Source of the DNA: Pleurodeles waltl
Taxonomy: Eukaryota; Chordata; Amphibia; Caudata; Salamandridae
Direction: 5' to 3'
Length of the DNA stretch: 64,000 bases
NCBI RefSeq assembly: GCF_031143425.1
Contig: NW_027150048.1
Span: forward strand, 1-64,000
Shown here piece by piece: positions 1-10,704 of the stretch. The notes beneath the pieces are model-generated. The model was not told the origin of the DNA. It worked only from the letters and a program-made list of their open reading frames with translations, and did not search any database. The translations under genes were made by a program, and so were the position numbers. The first letter of the stretch is position 1, and each line of letters starts with the position of its first letter.

Positions 1-114
1 CAAAAACTATGAATTTGCACTTTTTCACTATTTGGATCAAAAAAGTTTATCTTTCCATCCAATAAGTCAAAATGTCCCATTCTGACATGGGAAGCGGCAC
101 ACATGTCAACTTAG
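1..114 (+). repeat. Partial HOR unit at window start
   Basis: The window opens inside an anchor (caaaaactatg) and runs through the unique core up to the first palindrome. Hairpin arms here are 75-80 with 87-92, and 83-89 with 102-108. The preceding monomers lie outside the window. Confidence 0.9.
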
Positions 115-410
115 ACAAAAGTTGAATATTTTTCTAAGTCCCATCTCATAATGAGATGGGACTTAGAAAAAAATTCAACTTTTGTGAAAAGTCAAAAGAG
201 CTTTCAAGTCCCTTGTCAGAATGGGAATTTGTTACTTCTTTGAAGAAGAAAATTAAATTTGGATGTTTTCACTTTTTGGACGATAAAGGTTGAAATTTTT
301 TCTAAGTCCCCATTCAGAATGGGACTTTGTGACTTTTTGGAAGAAATGGATTGAATTTGGATTTTTTCACTTTTTGGATGAAAAAAGTAGAAATTTTTTC
401 CAAGTACCCA

Positions 411-955
411 CTCAGAACCGGACGTTGTCACTTTTTTGAAGAAAAAAATTGAAATTTGATTTTTTTCACTTTGGAACTAAAAAGATGAAATTTGGATTTT
501 TTCACTTTTTGGATGAAAAAAGTTGAAATTTTTTCCAAGTGCCTACTCAGAATGGAATTTTTTTCACTTTTTTTAAGAAAAAAATTGAAATTGATTTTTT
601 CACTTTTGGGACTAAAAAAGATGAAATTTGGATTTTTTCACTTTTTGGATGAAAAAAGTTGAAATTTTTTCCAAGTGCCCACTCAGAATGATTTTTTTTC
701 ACTTTTTTGAAGAAAAAAATTGAAATTAGTTTTTTTTACTTTTGGGTCTAAAAAAGATGAAAGTTGGATTTTTTTCACTTTTTGGGTGAAAAAAGTTGAA
801 ATTTTTTCCAAGTGCCCACTCAGAACCGGACATTGTCACTTTTTTGAAGAAAAAAATTGAAATTTGACTTTTTTCACTTTTGGGACTAAAAAAGATGAAA
901 TTTGGATTTTTTCACTTTTTGGATGAAAAAAGTTGAAATTTCTTTCAAGTGCCCA
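411..955 (+). repeat. Reference block: four consecutive ~137-bp monomers
   Basis: Phased on the c of ctcag, the monomers are 411-545 (135 bp), 546-681 (136), 682-818 (137) and 819-955 (137). Each holds three subrepeats that begin with T-rich tract, CAC and T-rich tract: one with gaagaaaaaaattgaaattt, one with gggactaaaaaagatgaaat, one with ggatgaaaaaagttgaaatt, then the tail ccaagtgcccactcagaatg. Subrepeats are about 36-38 bp and the tail about 25 bp. This is the ordinary repeat that fills the space between anchors. Confidence 0.93.
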
Positions 956-1038
956 CTCAGAATGGGACTTTGTCACTTTTTTGACAAAAACTATGAATTT
1001 GCACTTTTTCACTATTTGGATCAAAAAAGTTTATCTTT

Positions 1039-1098
1039 CCATCCAATAAGTCAAAATGTCCCATTCTGACATGGGAAGCGGCACACATGTCAACTTAG
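1039..1098 (+). repeat. Anchor unique core with two overlapping hairpins (reference copy)
   Basis: The only part of the HOR without obvious monomer ancestry and one of its few GC-richer stretches (ggaagcggcacacatgtc). Two stem-loops share bases and exclude each other: tcccat (1059-1064) with atggga (1071-1076), loop 6; and tgacatg (1067-1073) with catgtca (1086-1092), loop 12. The core precedes every palindrome except the deleted copy at about 11510. Two alleles exist: agcggcac (common) and agcagcac (before 9009, 14345, 15205, 17047 and 43304). It could be a protein-binding site, but no known motif is recognised. Confidence 0.75.
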
Positions 1099-1169
1099 AC
1101 AAAAGTTGAATATTTTTCTAAGTCCCATCTCATAATGAGATGGGACTTAGAAAAAAATTCAACTTTTGT
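1099..1169. repeat. 71-bp near-perfect palindrome (reference copy)
   Basis: Centre base at 1134, arms 1099-1133 and 1135-1169. The inner 21 bp of each arm (tttttctaagtcccatctca plus t) is a perfect match and the full 35-bp arms differ at one position (atattttt against aaaaaaatt). The left arm aligns well with the end of an ordinary monomer (aaaaaagttgaaattttttc, then caagtgcccactcagaatg), so the element looks like an inverted duplication of the monomer tail and not a foreign hairpin. It occurs once per HOR: 66 copies are visible, all at the start of the unit entries below. Confidence 0.95.
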
Positions 1170-2160
1170 GAAAAGTCAAAAGAGCTTCCAAGTCCCTTGT
1201 CAGAATGGGAATTTGTTACTTCTTTGAAGAAGAAAATTAAATTTTGATGTTTTCACTTTTTGGACGATAAAGGTTGAAATTTTTTCTAAGTCCCCATTCA
1301 GAATGGGACTTTGTGACTTTTTGGAAGAAATGGATTGAATTTGGATTTTTTCACTTTTTGGATGAAAAAAGTAGAATTTTTTTCCAAGTGCCCACTCAGA
1401 ACCGGACTTTGTCACTTTTTTGAAGAAAAAAATTGAAATTTGATTTTTTCACTTTTGGGACTAAAAAAGATGAAATTTTGATTTTTTCACTTTTTTGGTG
1501 AAAAAAGTTGAAATTTTTTCCCAGTGCCCACTCAGAATGGAATTTTTTTCACTTTTTTGAAGAAAAAAATTGAAATTTGATTTTTTCACTTTTGGGACTA
1601 AAAAAGATGAAATTTTGATTTTTTTCACTTTTTTGAAGAAAAAAATTGAAATTTGATTTTTGCACTTTTGGGACTAAAAAAGATGAAAATTTGATTTTTT
1701 CACTTTTTTGGTGAAAAAAGTTGAAATTTTTTCCAATTGCCCACTCAGAATGGATTTTTTTTCACTTTTTTGAAGAAAAAAATTGAAATTTGATTTTTTC
1801 ACTTTTGGGACTAAAAAAGATGAAATTTGGATTTTTTCACTTTTTTGTTTCAAAAAAAGTTGAAATTCTTTCCTAGTGCCCACTCAGAATTAATTTTTTT
1901 CACTTTTTTGAAGAAAAAAATTGAAATTTGTTTTTTTTACTTTTGGGTCTAAAAAAGATGAAATTTGGATTTTTTCACTTTTTGGGTGAAAAAAGTTGAA
2001 TTTTTTTTCAATTTCCCACTCATAATGGGACTTTGTCACTTTTTTGACAAAACTATGAATTTGCACTTTTTCACTATTTGGATCAAAAAAGTTTATCTTT
2101 CCATCCAATAAGTCAAAATGTCCCATTCTGACATGGGAAGCGGCACACATGTCAACTTAG
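1099..2160 (+). repeat. HOR unit 2, 1062 bp, k=4 plus 75-bp insertion, class At
   Basis: Palindrome centre 1134. Carries an extra pair of subrepeats at about 1617-1691, marked by atttttgcacttttggg. Ends with the tttcccactcataatggg form and gacaaaactatg, which precede the tctacttttg palindrome variant in unit 3. Confidence 0.92.
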
Positions 2161-3146
2161 ACAAAAGTTGAATATTTTTCTAAGTCCCATCTCATAATGA
2201 GATGGGACTTAGAAAAAAATTCTACTTTTGTGAAAAGTCAAAAGAGCTTCCAAGTCCCTTGTCAGAATGGGAATTTGTTACTTCTTTGAAGAAGAAAATT
2301 AAATTTGGATGTTTTCACTTTTTGGACGATAAAGGTTGAAATTTTTTCCAAGTCCCCATTCAGAATGGGACGTTGTGACTTTTTTTGAAGAAATGTATTG
2401 AATTTGGATTTTTTCACTTTTTGGATGAAAAAAGTAGAAATTTTTTCCAAGTGCCCACTCAGAACCGGACTTTGTCACTTTTTTGAAGAAAAAAATTGAA
2501 ATTTGATTTTTTTCACTTTTGGAACTAAAAAAGATGAAATTTGGATTTTTTCACTTTTTGGATGAAAAAAGTTGAAATTTTTTCCAAGTGCCTACTCAGA
2601 ATGGAATTTTTTTCACTTTTTTTAAGAAAAAAATTGAAATTGATTTTTTCACTTTTGGGACTAAAAAGATGAAATTTGGATTTTTTCACTTTTTGGATGA
2701 AAAAAGTTGAAATTTTTTCCAAGTGCCCACTCAGAATGATTTTTTTTTCACTTTTTTGAAGAAAAAAATTGAAATTAGTTTTTTTTACTTTTGGGTCTAA
2801 AAAAGATGAAAGTTGGATTTTTTCACTTTTTGGGTGAAAAAAGTTGAAATTTTTTCCAAGTGCCCACTCAGAACCGGACATTGTCACTTTTTTGAAGAAA
2901 AAAATTGAAATTTGACTTTTTTCACTTTTGGGACTAAAAAAGATGAAATTTGGATTTTTTCACTTTTTGGATGAAAAAAGTTGAAATTTCTTTCAAGTGC
3001 CCACTCAGAATGGGACTTTGTCACTTTTTTGACAAAAACTATGAATTTGCACTTTTTCACTATTTGGATCAAAAAAGTTTATCTTTCCATCCAATAAGTC
3101 AAAATGTCCCATTCTGACATGGGAAGCGGCACACATGTCAACTTAG
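2161..3146 (+). repeat. HOR unit 3, 986 bp, k=4, class B
   Basis: Palindrome centre 2196; its right arm reads ttctacttttg instead of ttcaacttttg, adding a mismatch. From about 2500 to the end it closely follows unit 1. Confidence 0.92.
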
Positions 3147-4211
3147 ACAAAAGTTGAATATTTTTCTAAGTCCCATCTCATAATGAGATGGGACTTAGAA
3201 AAAAATTCAACTTTTGTGAAAAGTCAAAAGAGCTTCCAAGTCCCTTGTCAGAATGGGAATTTGTTACTTCTTTGAAGAAGAAAATTAAATTTTGATGTTT
3301 TCACTTTTTGGACGATAAAGGTTGAAATTTTTTTCTAAGTCCCCATTCAGAATGGGACTTTGTGACTTTTTGGAAGAAATGGATTGAATTTGGATTTTTT
3401 CACTTTTTGGATGAAAAAAGTAGAATTTTTTTCCAAGTGCCCACTCAGAACCGGACTTTGTCACTTTTTTGAAGAAAAAAATTGAAATTTGATTTTTTCA
3501 CTTTTGGGGACTAAAAAAGATGAAATTTTGATTTTTTCACTTTTTTGGTGAAAAAAGTTGACATTTTTTCCCAGTGCCCACTCAGAATGGAATTTTTTTC
3601 ACTTTTTTGAAGAAAAAAATTGAAATTTGATTTTTTCACTTTTGGGACTAAAAAAGATGAAATTTTGATTTTTTCACTTTTTTGAAGAAAAAAATTGAAA
3701 TTTGATTTTTGCACTTTTGGGACTAAAAAAGATGAAATTTTGATTTTTTCACTTTTTTGGTGAAAAAAGTTGAAATTTTTTCCAATTGCCCACTCAGAAT
3801 GGATTTTTTTTCACTTTTTTGAAGAAAAAAATTGAAATTTGATTTTTTCACTTTTGGGACTAAAAAAGATGAAATTTGGATTTTTTCACTTTTTTGTTTA
3901 AAAAAAAGTTGAAATTCTTTCCTAGTGCCCACTCAGAATTAATTTTTTTCACTTTTTTGAAGAAAAAAAATTGAAATTTGTTTTTTTTTACTTTTGGGTC
4001 TAAAAAAGATGAAATTTTGATTTTTTCACTTTTTGGGTGAAAAAAGTTGAATTTTTTTTCAATTTCCCACTCATAATGGGACTTTGTCACTTTTTTGACA
4101 AAACTATGAATTTGCACTTTTTCACTATTTGGATCAAAAAAGTTTATCTTTCCATCCAATAAGTCAAAATGTCCCATTCTGACATGGGAAGCGGCACACA
4201 TGTCAACTTAG
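3147..4211 (+). repeat. HOR unit 4, 1065 bp, k=4 plus 75-bp insertion, class At
   Basis: Palindrome centre 3182. Near-copy of unit 2, including the two-subrepeat insertion at about 3667-3741 and the final tttcccactcataatggg form. Confidence 0.92.
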
Positions 4212-5197
4212 ACAAAAGTTGAATATTTTTCTAAGTCCCATCTCATAATGAGATGGGACTTAGAAAAAAATTCTACTTTTGTGAAAAGTCAAAAGAGCTT
4301 CCAAGTCCCTTGTCAGAATGGGAATTTGTTACTTCTTTGAAGAAGAAAATTAAATTTGGATGTTTTCACTTTTTGGACGATAAAGGTTGAAATTTTTTCC
4401 AAGTCCCCATTCAGAATGGGACGTTGTGACTTTTTTTGAAGAAATGTATTGAATTTGGATTTTTTCACTTTTTGGATGAAAAAAGTAGAAATTTTTTCCA
4501 AGTGCCCACTCAGAACCGGACTTTGTCACTTTTTTGAAGAAAAAAATTGAAATTTGATTTTTTTCACTTTTGGAACTAAAAAAGATGAAATTTGGATTTT
4601 TTCACTTTTTGGATGAAAAAAGTTGAAATTTTTTCCAAGTGCCTACTCAGAATGGAATTTTTTTCACTTTTTTGAAGAAAAAAATTGAAATTGATTTTTT
4701 CACTTTTGGGACTAAAAAAGATGAAATTTGGATTTTTTCACTTTTTGGATGAAAAAAGTTGAAATTTTTTCCAAGTGCCCACTCAGAATGATTTTTTTTC
4801 ACTTTTTTGAAGAAAAAAATTGAAATTAGTTTTTTTTACTTTTGGGTCTAAAAAAGATGAAAGTTGGATTTTTTCACTTTTTGGGTGAAAAAAGTTGAAA
4901 TTTTTTCCAAGTGCCCACTCAGAACCGGACTTTGACACTTTTTTGAAGAAAAAAATTGAAATTTGATTTTTTTCACTTTTGGGACTAAAAAAGATGAAAT
5001 TTGGATTTTTTCACTTTTTGGATGAAAAAAGTTGAAATTTCTTTCAAGTGCCCACTCAGAATGGGACTTTGTCACTTTTTTGACAAAAACTATGAATTTG
5101 TACTTTTTCACTATTTGGATCAAAAAAGTTTATCTTTCCATCCAATAAGTCAAAATGTCCCATTCTGACATGGGAAGCGGCACACATGTCAACTTAG
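4212..5197 (+). repeat. HOR unit 5, 986 bp, k=4, class B
   Basis: Palindrome centre 4247 with the ttctacttttg arm. Near-copy of unit 3 at first; from about 4700 it carries variants (ctttgacac near 4930, aatttgtactt near 5100) that recur 34.17 kb downstream. Confidence 0.92.
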
Positions 5198-6046
5198 ACA
5201 AAAGTTGAATATTTTTCTAAGTCCCATCTCATAATGAGATGGGACTTAGAAAAAAATTCAACTTTTGTGAAAAGTCAAAAGAGCTTCCAAGTCCCTTGTC
5301 AGAATGGGAATTTGTTACTTCTTTGAAGAAGAAAATTAAATTTGGATGTTTTCACTTTTTGGACGATAAAGGTTGAAATTTTTTCCAAGTCCCCATTCAG
5401 AATGGGACGTTGTGACTTTTTTTGAAGAAATCTATTGAATTTGGATTTTTTCACTTTTTGGATGAAAAAAGTAGAAATTTTTTCCAAGTGCCCACTCAGA
5501 ACCGGACTTTGTCACTTTTTTGAAAAAAAAATTGAAATTTGATTTCTTTACTTTTGGGACTAAAAAAGATGAAATTTGGATTTTTTCACTTTTTGGATGA
5601 AAAAAGTTGAAATTTTTTCCAAGTGCCTACTCAGAATGGAATTTTTTTTCACTTTTTTGAAGAAAAAAATTAAAATTTGTTTTTTTCACTTTTGGGACTA
5701 AAAAAGATGAAAGTTGGATTTTTTCACTTTTTTGGTGAAAAAAGTTGAAATTCTTTCCAAGTGCCCACTCAGAATGAATTTTTTTCACTTTTTTGAAGAA
5801 AAAAATTGAAATTTGATTTTTTTACTTTTGGGAGTAAAAAAGATGAAATTTGGATTTTTTCACTTTTTGGATGAAAAAAGTTGAAATTTCTTTCAAGTGC
5901 CCACTCAGAATGGGACTTTGTCACTTTTTTGACAAAAACTATGAATTTGCACTTTTTCACTATTTGGATCAAAAAAGTTTATCTTTCCATCCAATAAGTC
6001 AAAATGTCCCATTCTGACATGGGAAGCGGCACACATGTCAACTTAG
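5198..6046 (+). repeat. HOR unit 6, 849 bp, k=3, class C
   Basis: Palindrome centre 5233. First unit wholly inside the block that matches units 43-48 far downstream. The first monomer has the gatttctttac form. Confidence 0.92.
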
Positions 6047-7033
6047 ACAAAAGTTGAATATTTTTCTAAGTCCCATCTCATAATGAGATGGGACTTAGAA
6101 AAAAATTCAACTTTTGTGAAAAGTCAAAAGAGCTTTCAAGTCCCTTGTCAGAATGGGAATTTGTTACTTCTTTGAAGAAGAAAATTAAATTTGGATGTTT
6201 TCACTTTTTGGACGATAAAGGTTGAAATGTTTTCTAAGTCCCCATTCAGAATGGGACTTTGTGACTTTTTGGAAGAAATGGATTGAATTTGGATTTTTTC
6301 ACTTTTTGGATGAAAAAAGTAGACATTTTTTCCAAGTACCCACTCAGAACCGGACGTTGTCACTTTTTTGAAGAAAAAAATTGAAATTTGATTTTTTTCA
6401 CTTTTGGAACTAAAAAAGATGAAATTTGGATTTTTTCACTTTTTGGATGAAAAAAGTTGAAATTTTTTCCAAGTGCCTACTCAGAATGGAATTTTTTTCA
6501 CTTTTTTGAAGAAAAAAATTGAAATTGATTTTTTCACTTTTGGGACTAAAAAAGATGAAATTTGGATTTTTTCACTTTTTGGATGAAAAAAGTTGAAATT
6601 TTTTCCAAGTGCCCACTCAGAATGATTTTTTTTTCACTTTTTTGAAGAAAAAAATTGAAATTAGTTTTTTTTTACTTTTGGGTCTAAAAAAGATGAAAGT
6701 TGGATTTTTTCACTTTTTGGGTGAAAAAAGTTGAAATTTTTTCCAAGTGCCCACTCAGAACCGGACTTTGTCACTTTTTTGAAGAAAAAAATTGAAATTT
6801 GATTTTTTTCACTTTTGGGACTAAAAAAGATGAAATTTGGATTTTTTCACTTTTTGGATGAAAAAAGTTGAAATTTCTTTCAAGTGCCCACTCAGAATGG
6901 GACTTTGTCACTTTTTTGACAAAAACTATGAATTTGCACTTTTTCACTATTTGGATCAAAAAAGTTTATCTTTCCATCCAATAAGTCAAAATGTCCCATT
7001 CTGACATGGGAAGCGGCACACATGTCAACTTAG
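6047..7033 (+). repeat. HOR unit 7, 987 bp, k=4, class A
   Basis: Palindrome centre 6082. Has gttgaaatgttttc in the first anchor segment and gtagacattttttcc before aagtaccc; the latter is shared with units 24, 26 and 44. Confidence 0.92.
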
Positions 7034-8293
7034 ACAAAAGTTGAATATTTTTCTAAGTCCCATCTCATAATGAGATGGGACTTAGAAAAAAAATCAACTT
7101 TTGTGAAAAGTCAAAAGAGCTTCCAAGTCCCTTGTCAGAATGGGAATTTGTTACTTCTTTGAAGAAGAAAATTAAATTTTGATGTTTTCACTTTTTGGAC
7201 GATAAAGGTTGAAATTTTTTCTAAGTCCCCATTCAGAATGGGACTTTGTGACTTTTTGGAAGAAATGGATTGAATTTGGATTTTTTTCACTTTTTGGATG
7301 AAAAAAGTAGAATTTTTTTCCAAGTGCCCACTCAGAACCGGACTTTGTCACTTTTTTGAAGAAAAAAATTGAAATTTGATTTTTTCACTTTTGGGACTAA
7401 AAAAGATGAAATTTTGATTTTTTCACTTTTTGGATGAAAAAAGTTGAAATCTTTTCCAAGAGCCTACTCAGAATGGATTTTTTTTCACGTTTTTGAAGAA
7501 AAAAATTGAAATTAGATTTTTTTCACTTTTGGGACTAAAAAAGATGAAATTTGGATTTTTTCACTTTTTGGATGAAAAAAGTTGAAATTTTTTCCAAGTG
7601 CCTACTCAGAATGGAATTTTTTTCACTTTTTTGAAGAAAAAAATTGAAATTTTATTTTTTCACTTTTGGGACTAAAAAAGATGAAATTTGGACTTTTTCA
7701 CTTTTTTGGTGAAAAAAGTTGAGATTTTTTTCCAAGTGCCTACTCAGAATGGAATTTTTTTCACTTTTTTGAAGAAAAAAATTAAAATTTGTTTTTTTCA
7801 CTTTTGGGACTAAAAAAGATGAAAGTTGGATTTTTTCACTTTTTTGGTGAAAAAAGTTGAAATTCTTTCCAAGTGCCCACTCAGAATGAATTTTTTTCAC
7901 TTTTTTGAAGAAAAAAATTGAAATTTGATTTTTTTACTTTTGGGAGTAAAAAAGATGAAATTTGGATTTTTTCACTTTTTTGTTGAAAAAAAAGTTTAAA
8001 TTCTTTCCTAGTGCCCACTCAGAATGAATTTTTTTCACTTTTTTGAAGAAAAAAATTGAAATTTGTTTTTTTTACTTTTGGGTCTAAAAAAGATGAAATT
8101 TGGATTTTTTCACTTTTTGGGTGAAAAAAGTTGAAATTTTTTTCAATTGCACTCATAATGGGACTTTGTCACTTTTTTGACAAAACTATGAATTTGCACT
8201 TTTTCACTATTTGGATCAAAAAAGTTTATCTTTCCATCCAATAAGTCAAAATGTCCCATTCTGACATGGGAAGCGGCACACATGTCAACTTAG
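7034..8293 (+). repeat. HOR unit 8, 1260 bp, k=6, class At
   Basis: Palindrome centre 7069; right arm has aaaaaaaatcaac. Monomers include the aatcttttccaagagcc form followed by cacgtttttgaag, and a late one with gaaaaaaaagtttaaattc. The last tail is shortened to caattgcactcataatggg. Confidence 0.92.
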
Positions 8294-9008
8294 ACAAAAG
8301 TTGAATATTTTTCTAAGTCCCATCTCATAATGAGATGGGACTTAGAAAAAAATTCTACTTTTGTGAAAAGTCAAAAGAGCTTCCAAGTCCCTTGTCAGAA
8401 TGGGAATTTGTTACTTCTTTGAAGAAGAAAATTAAATTTGGATGTTTTCACTTTTTTGGACGATAAAGGTTGAAATTTTTTCCAAGTCCCCATTCAGAAT
8501 GGGACGTTGTGACTTTTTTTTAAGAAATGTATTGAATTTGGATTTTTTCACTTTTTGGATGAAAAAAGTAGAAATGTTTTCCAAGTGCCCACTCAGAACC
8601 GGACTTTGTCACTTTTTTGAAGAAAAAAATTGAAATTTGATTTTTTCACTTTTGGGACTAAAAAAGATGAAATTTGGATTTTTTCACTTTTTTGGTGAAA
8701 AAAGTTGAATTTTTTTCCAAGTGCCCACTCAGAATGGAATTTTGTTCACTTTTTTGAAGAAAAAAATTGGAATTTGATTTTTTTACTTTTGGGACTAAAA
8801 AAGATGAAATTTTGATTTTTTCACTTTTTGGATGAAAAAAATTGAAATTTTATTCAAGTGCCCCACTCAGAATGGGACTTTGTCACTTTTTTGACAAAAA
8901 CTATGAATTTGCACTTTTTCACTATGTGGATCCAAAAAGTTTATGTTTCCATCCAATAAGTCAAAATGTCCCATTCTGACATGGGAAGCAGCACACATGT
9001 CAACTTAG
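8294..9008 (+). repeat. HOR unit 9, 715 bp, k=2, class B
   Basis: Palindrome centre 8329 with the ttctacttttg arm. Ends in the variant core with a BamHI-type GGATCC at 8928-8933 (actatgtggatcc), tttatgtttcc and agcagcac. The matching unit 46 downstream has one more monomer. Confidence 0.92.
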
Positions 9009-9720
9009 ACAAAAGTTGAATATTTTTCTAAGTCCCATCTCATAATGAGATGGGACTTAGAAAAAAATTCAACTTTTGTGAAAAGTCAAAAGAGCTTCCA
9101 AGTCCCTTGTCAGAATGGGAATTTGTTACTTCTTTGAAGAAGAAAATTACATTTGGATGTTTTCACTTTTTGGACGATAAAGGTTGAAATTTTTTCGAAG
9201 TCCACATTCAGAATGGGACTTTGTGACTTTTTGGAAGAAATGGATTGAATTTGGATTTTTTCACTTTTTGGATGAAAAAAAGTAGAAATTTTTTCCAAGT
9301 GCCCACTCAGAACGGGACTTTGTTACTTTTTTGAAGAAAAAAATTGAAATTTGATTTTTTTCACTTTTGGGACTAAAAAAGATGAAATTTTGATTTTTTC
9401 ACTTTTTGGATGAAAAAAGTTGAAATTTTTTCCAAGTGCCCACTCAGAATGAATTTTTTCACTTTTTTGAAGAAAAAAATTGAAATTTGATTTTTTTACT
9501 TTTGGGAGTAAAAAAGATGAAATTTTGATTTTTTCACTTTTTGGATGAAAAAAGTTGAAATTTCTTTCAAGTGCCCACTCAGAATGGGACTTTGTCACTT
9601 TTTTGACAAAAACTATGAATTTGCACTTTTTCACTATTTGGATCAAAAAAGTTTATCTTTCCATCCAATAAGTCAAAATGTCCCATTCTGACATGGGAAG
9701 CGGCACACATGTCAACTTAG
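9009..9720 (+). repeat. HOR unit 10, 712 bp, k=2, class D
   Basis: Palindrome centre 9044. First D-class anchor, with ttacatttgg and ttttcgaagtcc. Junction to the monomers reads cagaacgggactttgttac. Confidence 0.92.
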
Positions 9721-10704
9721 ACAAAAGTTGAATATTTTTCTAAGTCCCATCTCATAATGAGATGGGACTTAGAAAAAAATTCAACTTTGTGAAAAGTCAA
9801 AAGAGCTTTCAAGTCCCTTGTCAGAATGGGAATTTGTTACTTCTTTGAAGAAGAAAATTAAATTTGGATGTTTTCACTTTTTGGACGATAAAGGTTGAAA
9901 TTTTTTCTAAGTCCCCATTCAGAATGGGGACTTTGTGACTTTTTGGAAGAAATGGATTGAATTTGGATTTTTTCACTTTTTGGATGAAAAAAGTAGAAAT
10001 TTTTTCCAAGTACCCACTCAGAACCGGACGTTGTCACTTTTTTGAAGAAAAAAATAGAAATTTGATTTTTTTCACTTTTGGAACTAAAAAAGATGAAATT
10101 TGGATTTTTTCACTTTTTGGATGAAAAAAGTTGAAATTTTTTCCAAGTGCCTACTCAGAATGGATTTTTTTTCACTTTTTTGAAGAAAAAAATTGAAATT
10201 GATTTTTTCACTTTTGGGACTAAAAAAGATGAAATTTGGATTTTTTCACTTTTTGATGAAAAAAGTTGAAATTTTTTCCAAGTGCCCACTCAGAATGATT
10301 TTTTTTCACTTTTTTGAAGAAAAAAATTGAAATTAGTTTTTTTTACTTTTGGGTCTAAAAAAGATGAAAGTTGGATTTTTTCACTTTTTGGGTGAAAAAA
10401 GTTGAAATTTTTTCCAAGTGCCCACTCAGAACCGGACTTTGTCACTTTTTTGAAGAAAAAAATTGAAATTTGATTTTTTTCACTTTTGGGACTAAAAAAG
10501 ATGAAATTTGGATTTTTTCACTTTTTGGATGAAAAAAGTTGAAATTTCTTTCAAGTGCCCACTCAGAATGGGACTTTGTCACTTTTTTGACAAAAACTAT
10601 GAATTTGCACTTTTTCACTATTTGGATCAAAAAAGTTTATCTTTCCATCCAATAAGTCAAAATGTCCCATTCTGATATGGGAAGCGGCACACATGTCAAC
10701 TTAG
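9721..10704 (+). repeat. HOR unit 11, 984 bp, k=4, class A
   Basis: Palindrome centre 9756; the right arm is one base short (caactttgtg). Contains the aagtacccactcag and ccggacgttg junction. The following core reads tctgatatggg. Confidence 0.91.

Larger units (their letters stand above)
115..1098 (+). repeat. HOR unit 1, 984 bp, k=4, class A
   Basis: Palindrome centre 150. The anchor ends with the aagtacccactcag and ccggacgttg variant shared with units 7, 11, 24, 26, 44 and 48. The last monomer tail has the tctttcaagtg form that usually precedes an anchor. Confidence 0.92.
956..1394 (+). repeat. Reference HOR anchor (439 bp)
   Basis: The anchor is the fixed part of every HOR. In order: two degenerate subrepeats (956 to about 1038, with gacaaaaactatgaatttgc and actatttggatcaaaaaagt); a unique core (about 1039-1098); the palindrome (1099-1169); a short monomer-like tail (to about 1198); then two shortened monomers of about 99 bp (1199-1297) and 97 bp (1298-1394), each with two subrepeats instead of three. 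The next monomer starts at 1395 with ctcagaaccgg. Other units repeat this layout with small changes. Confidence 0.9.

Noticed and set aside
1099..1169. Rho-independent terminator or MITE
   Set aside because: The stem is AT-rich with a single-base loop and sits in a gene-free satellite. The arms match the local monomer, and no target-site duplication or transposon-like end is seen.
9191..9200. CENP-B box
   Set aside because: TTCG occurs only in class D anchors as ttttcgaagtcc and lacks the A and CGGG parts of the consensus.
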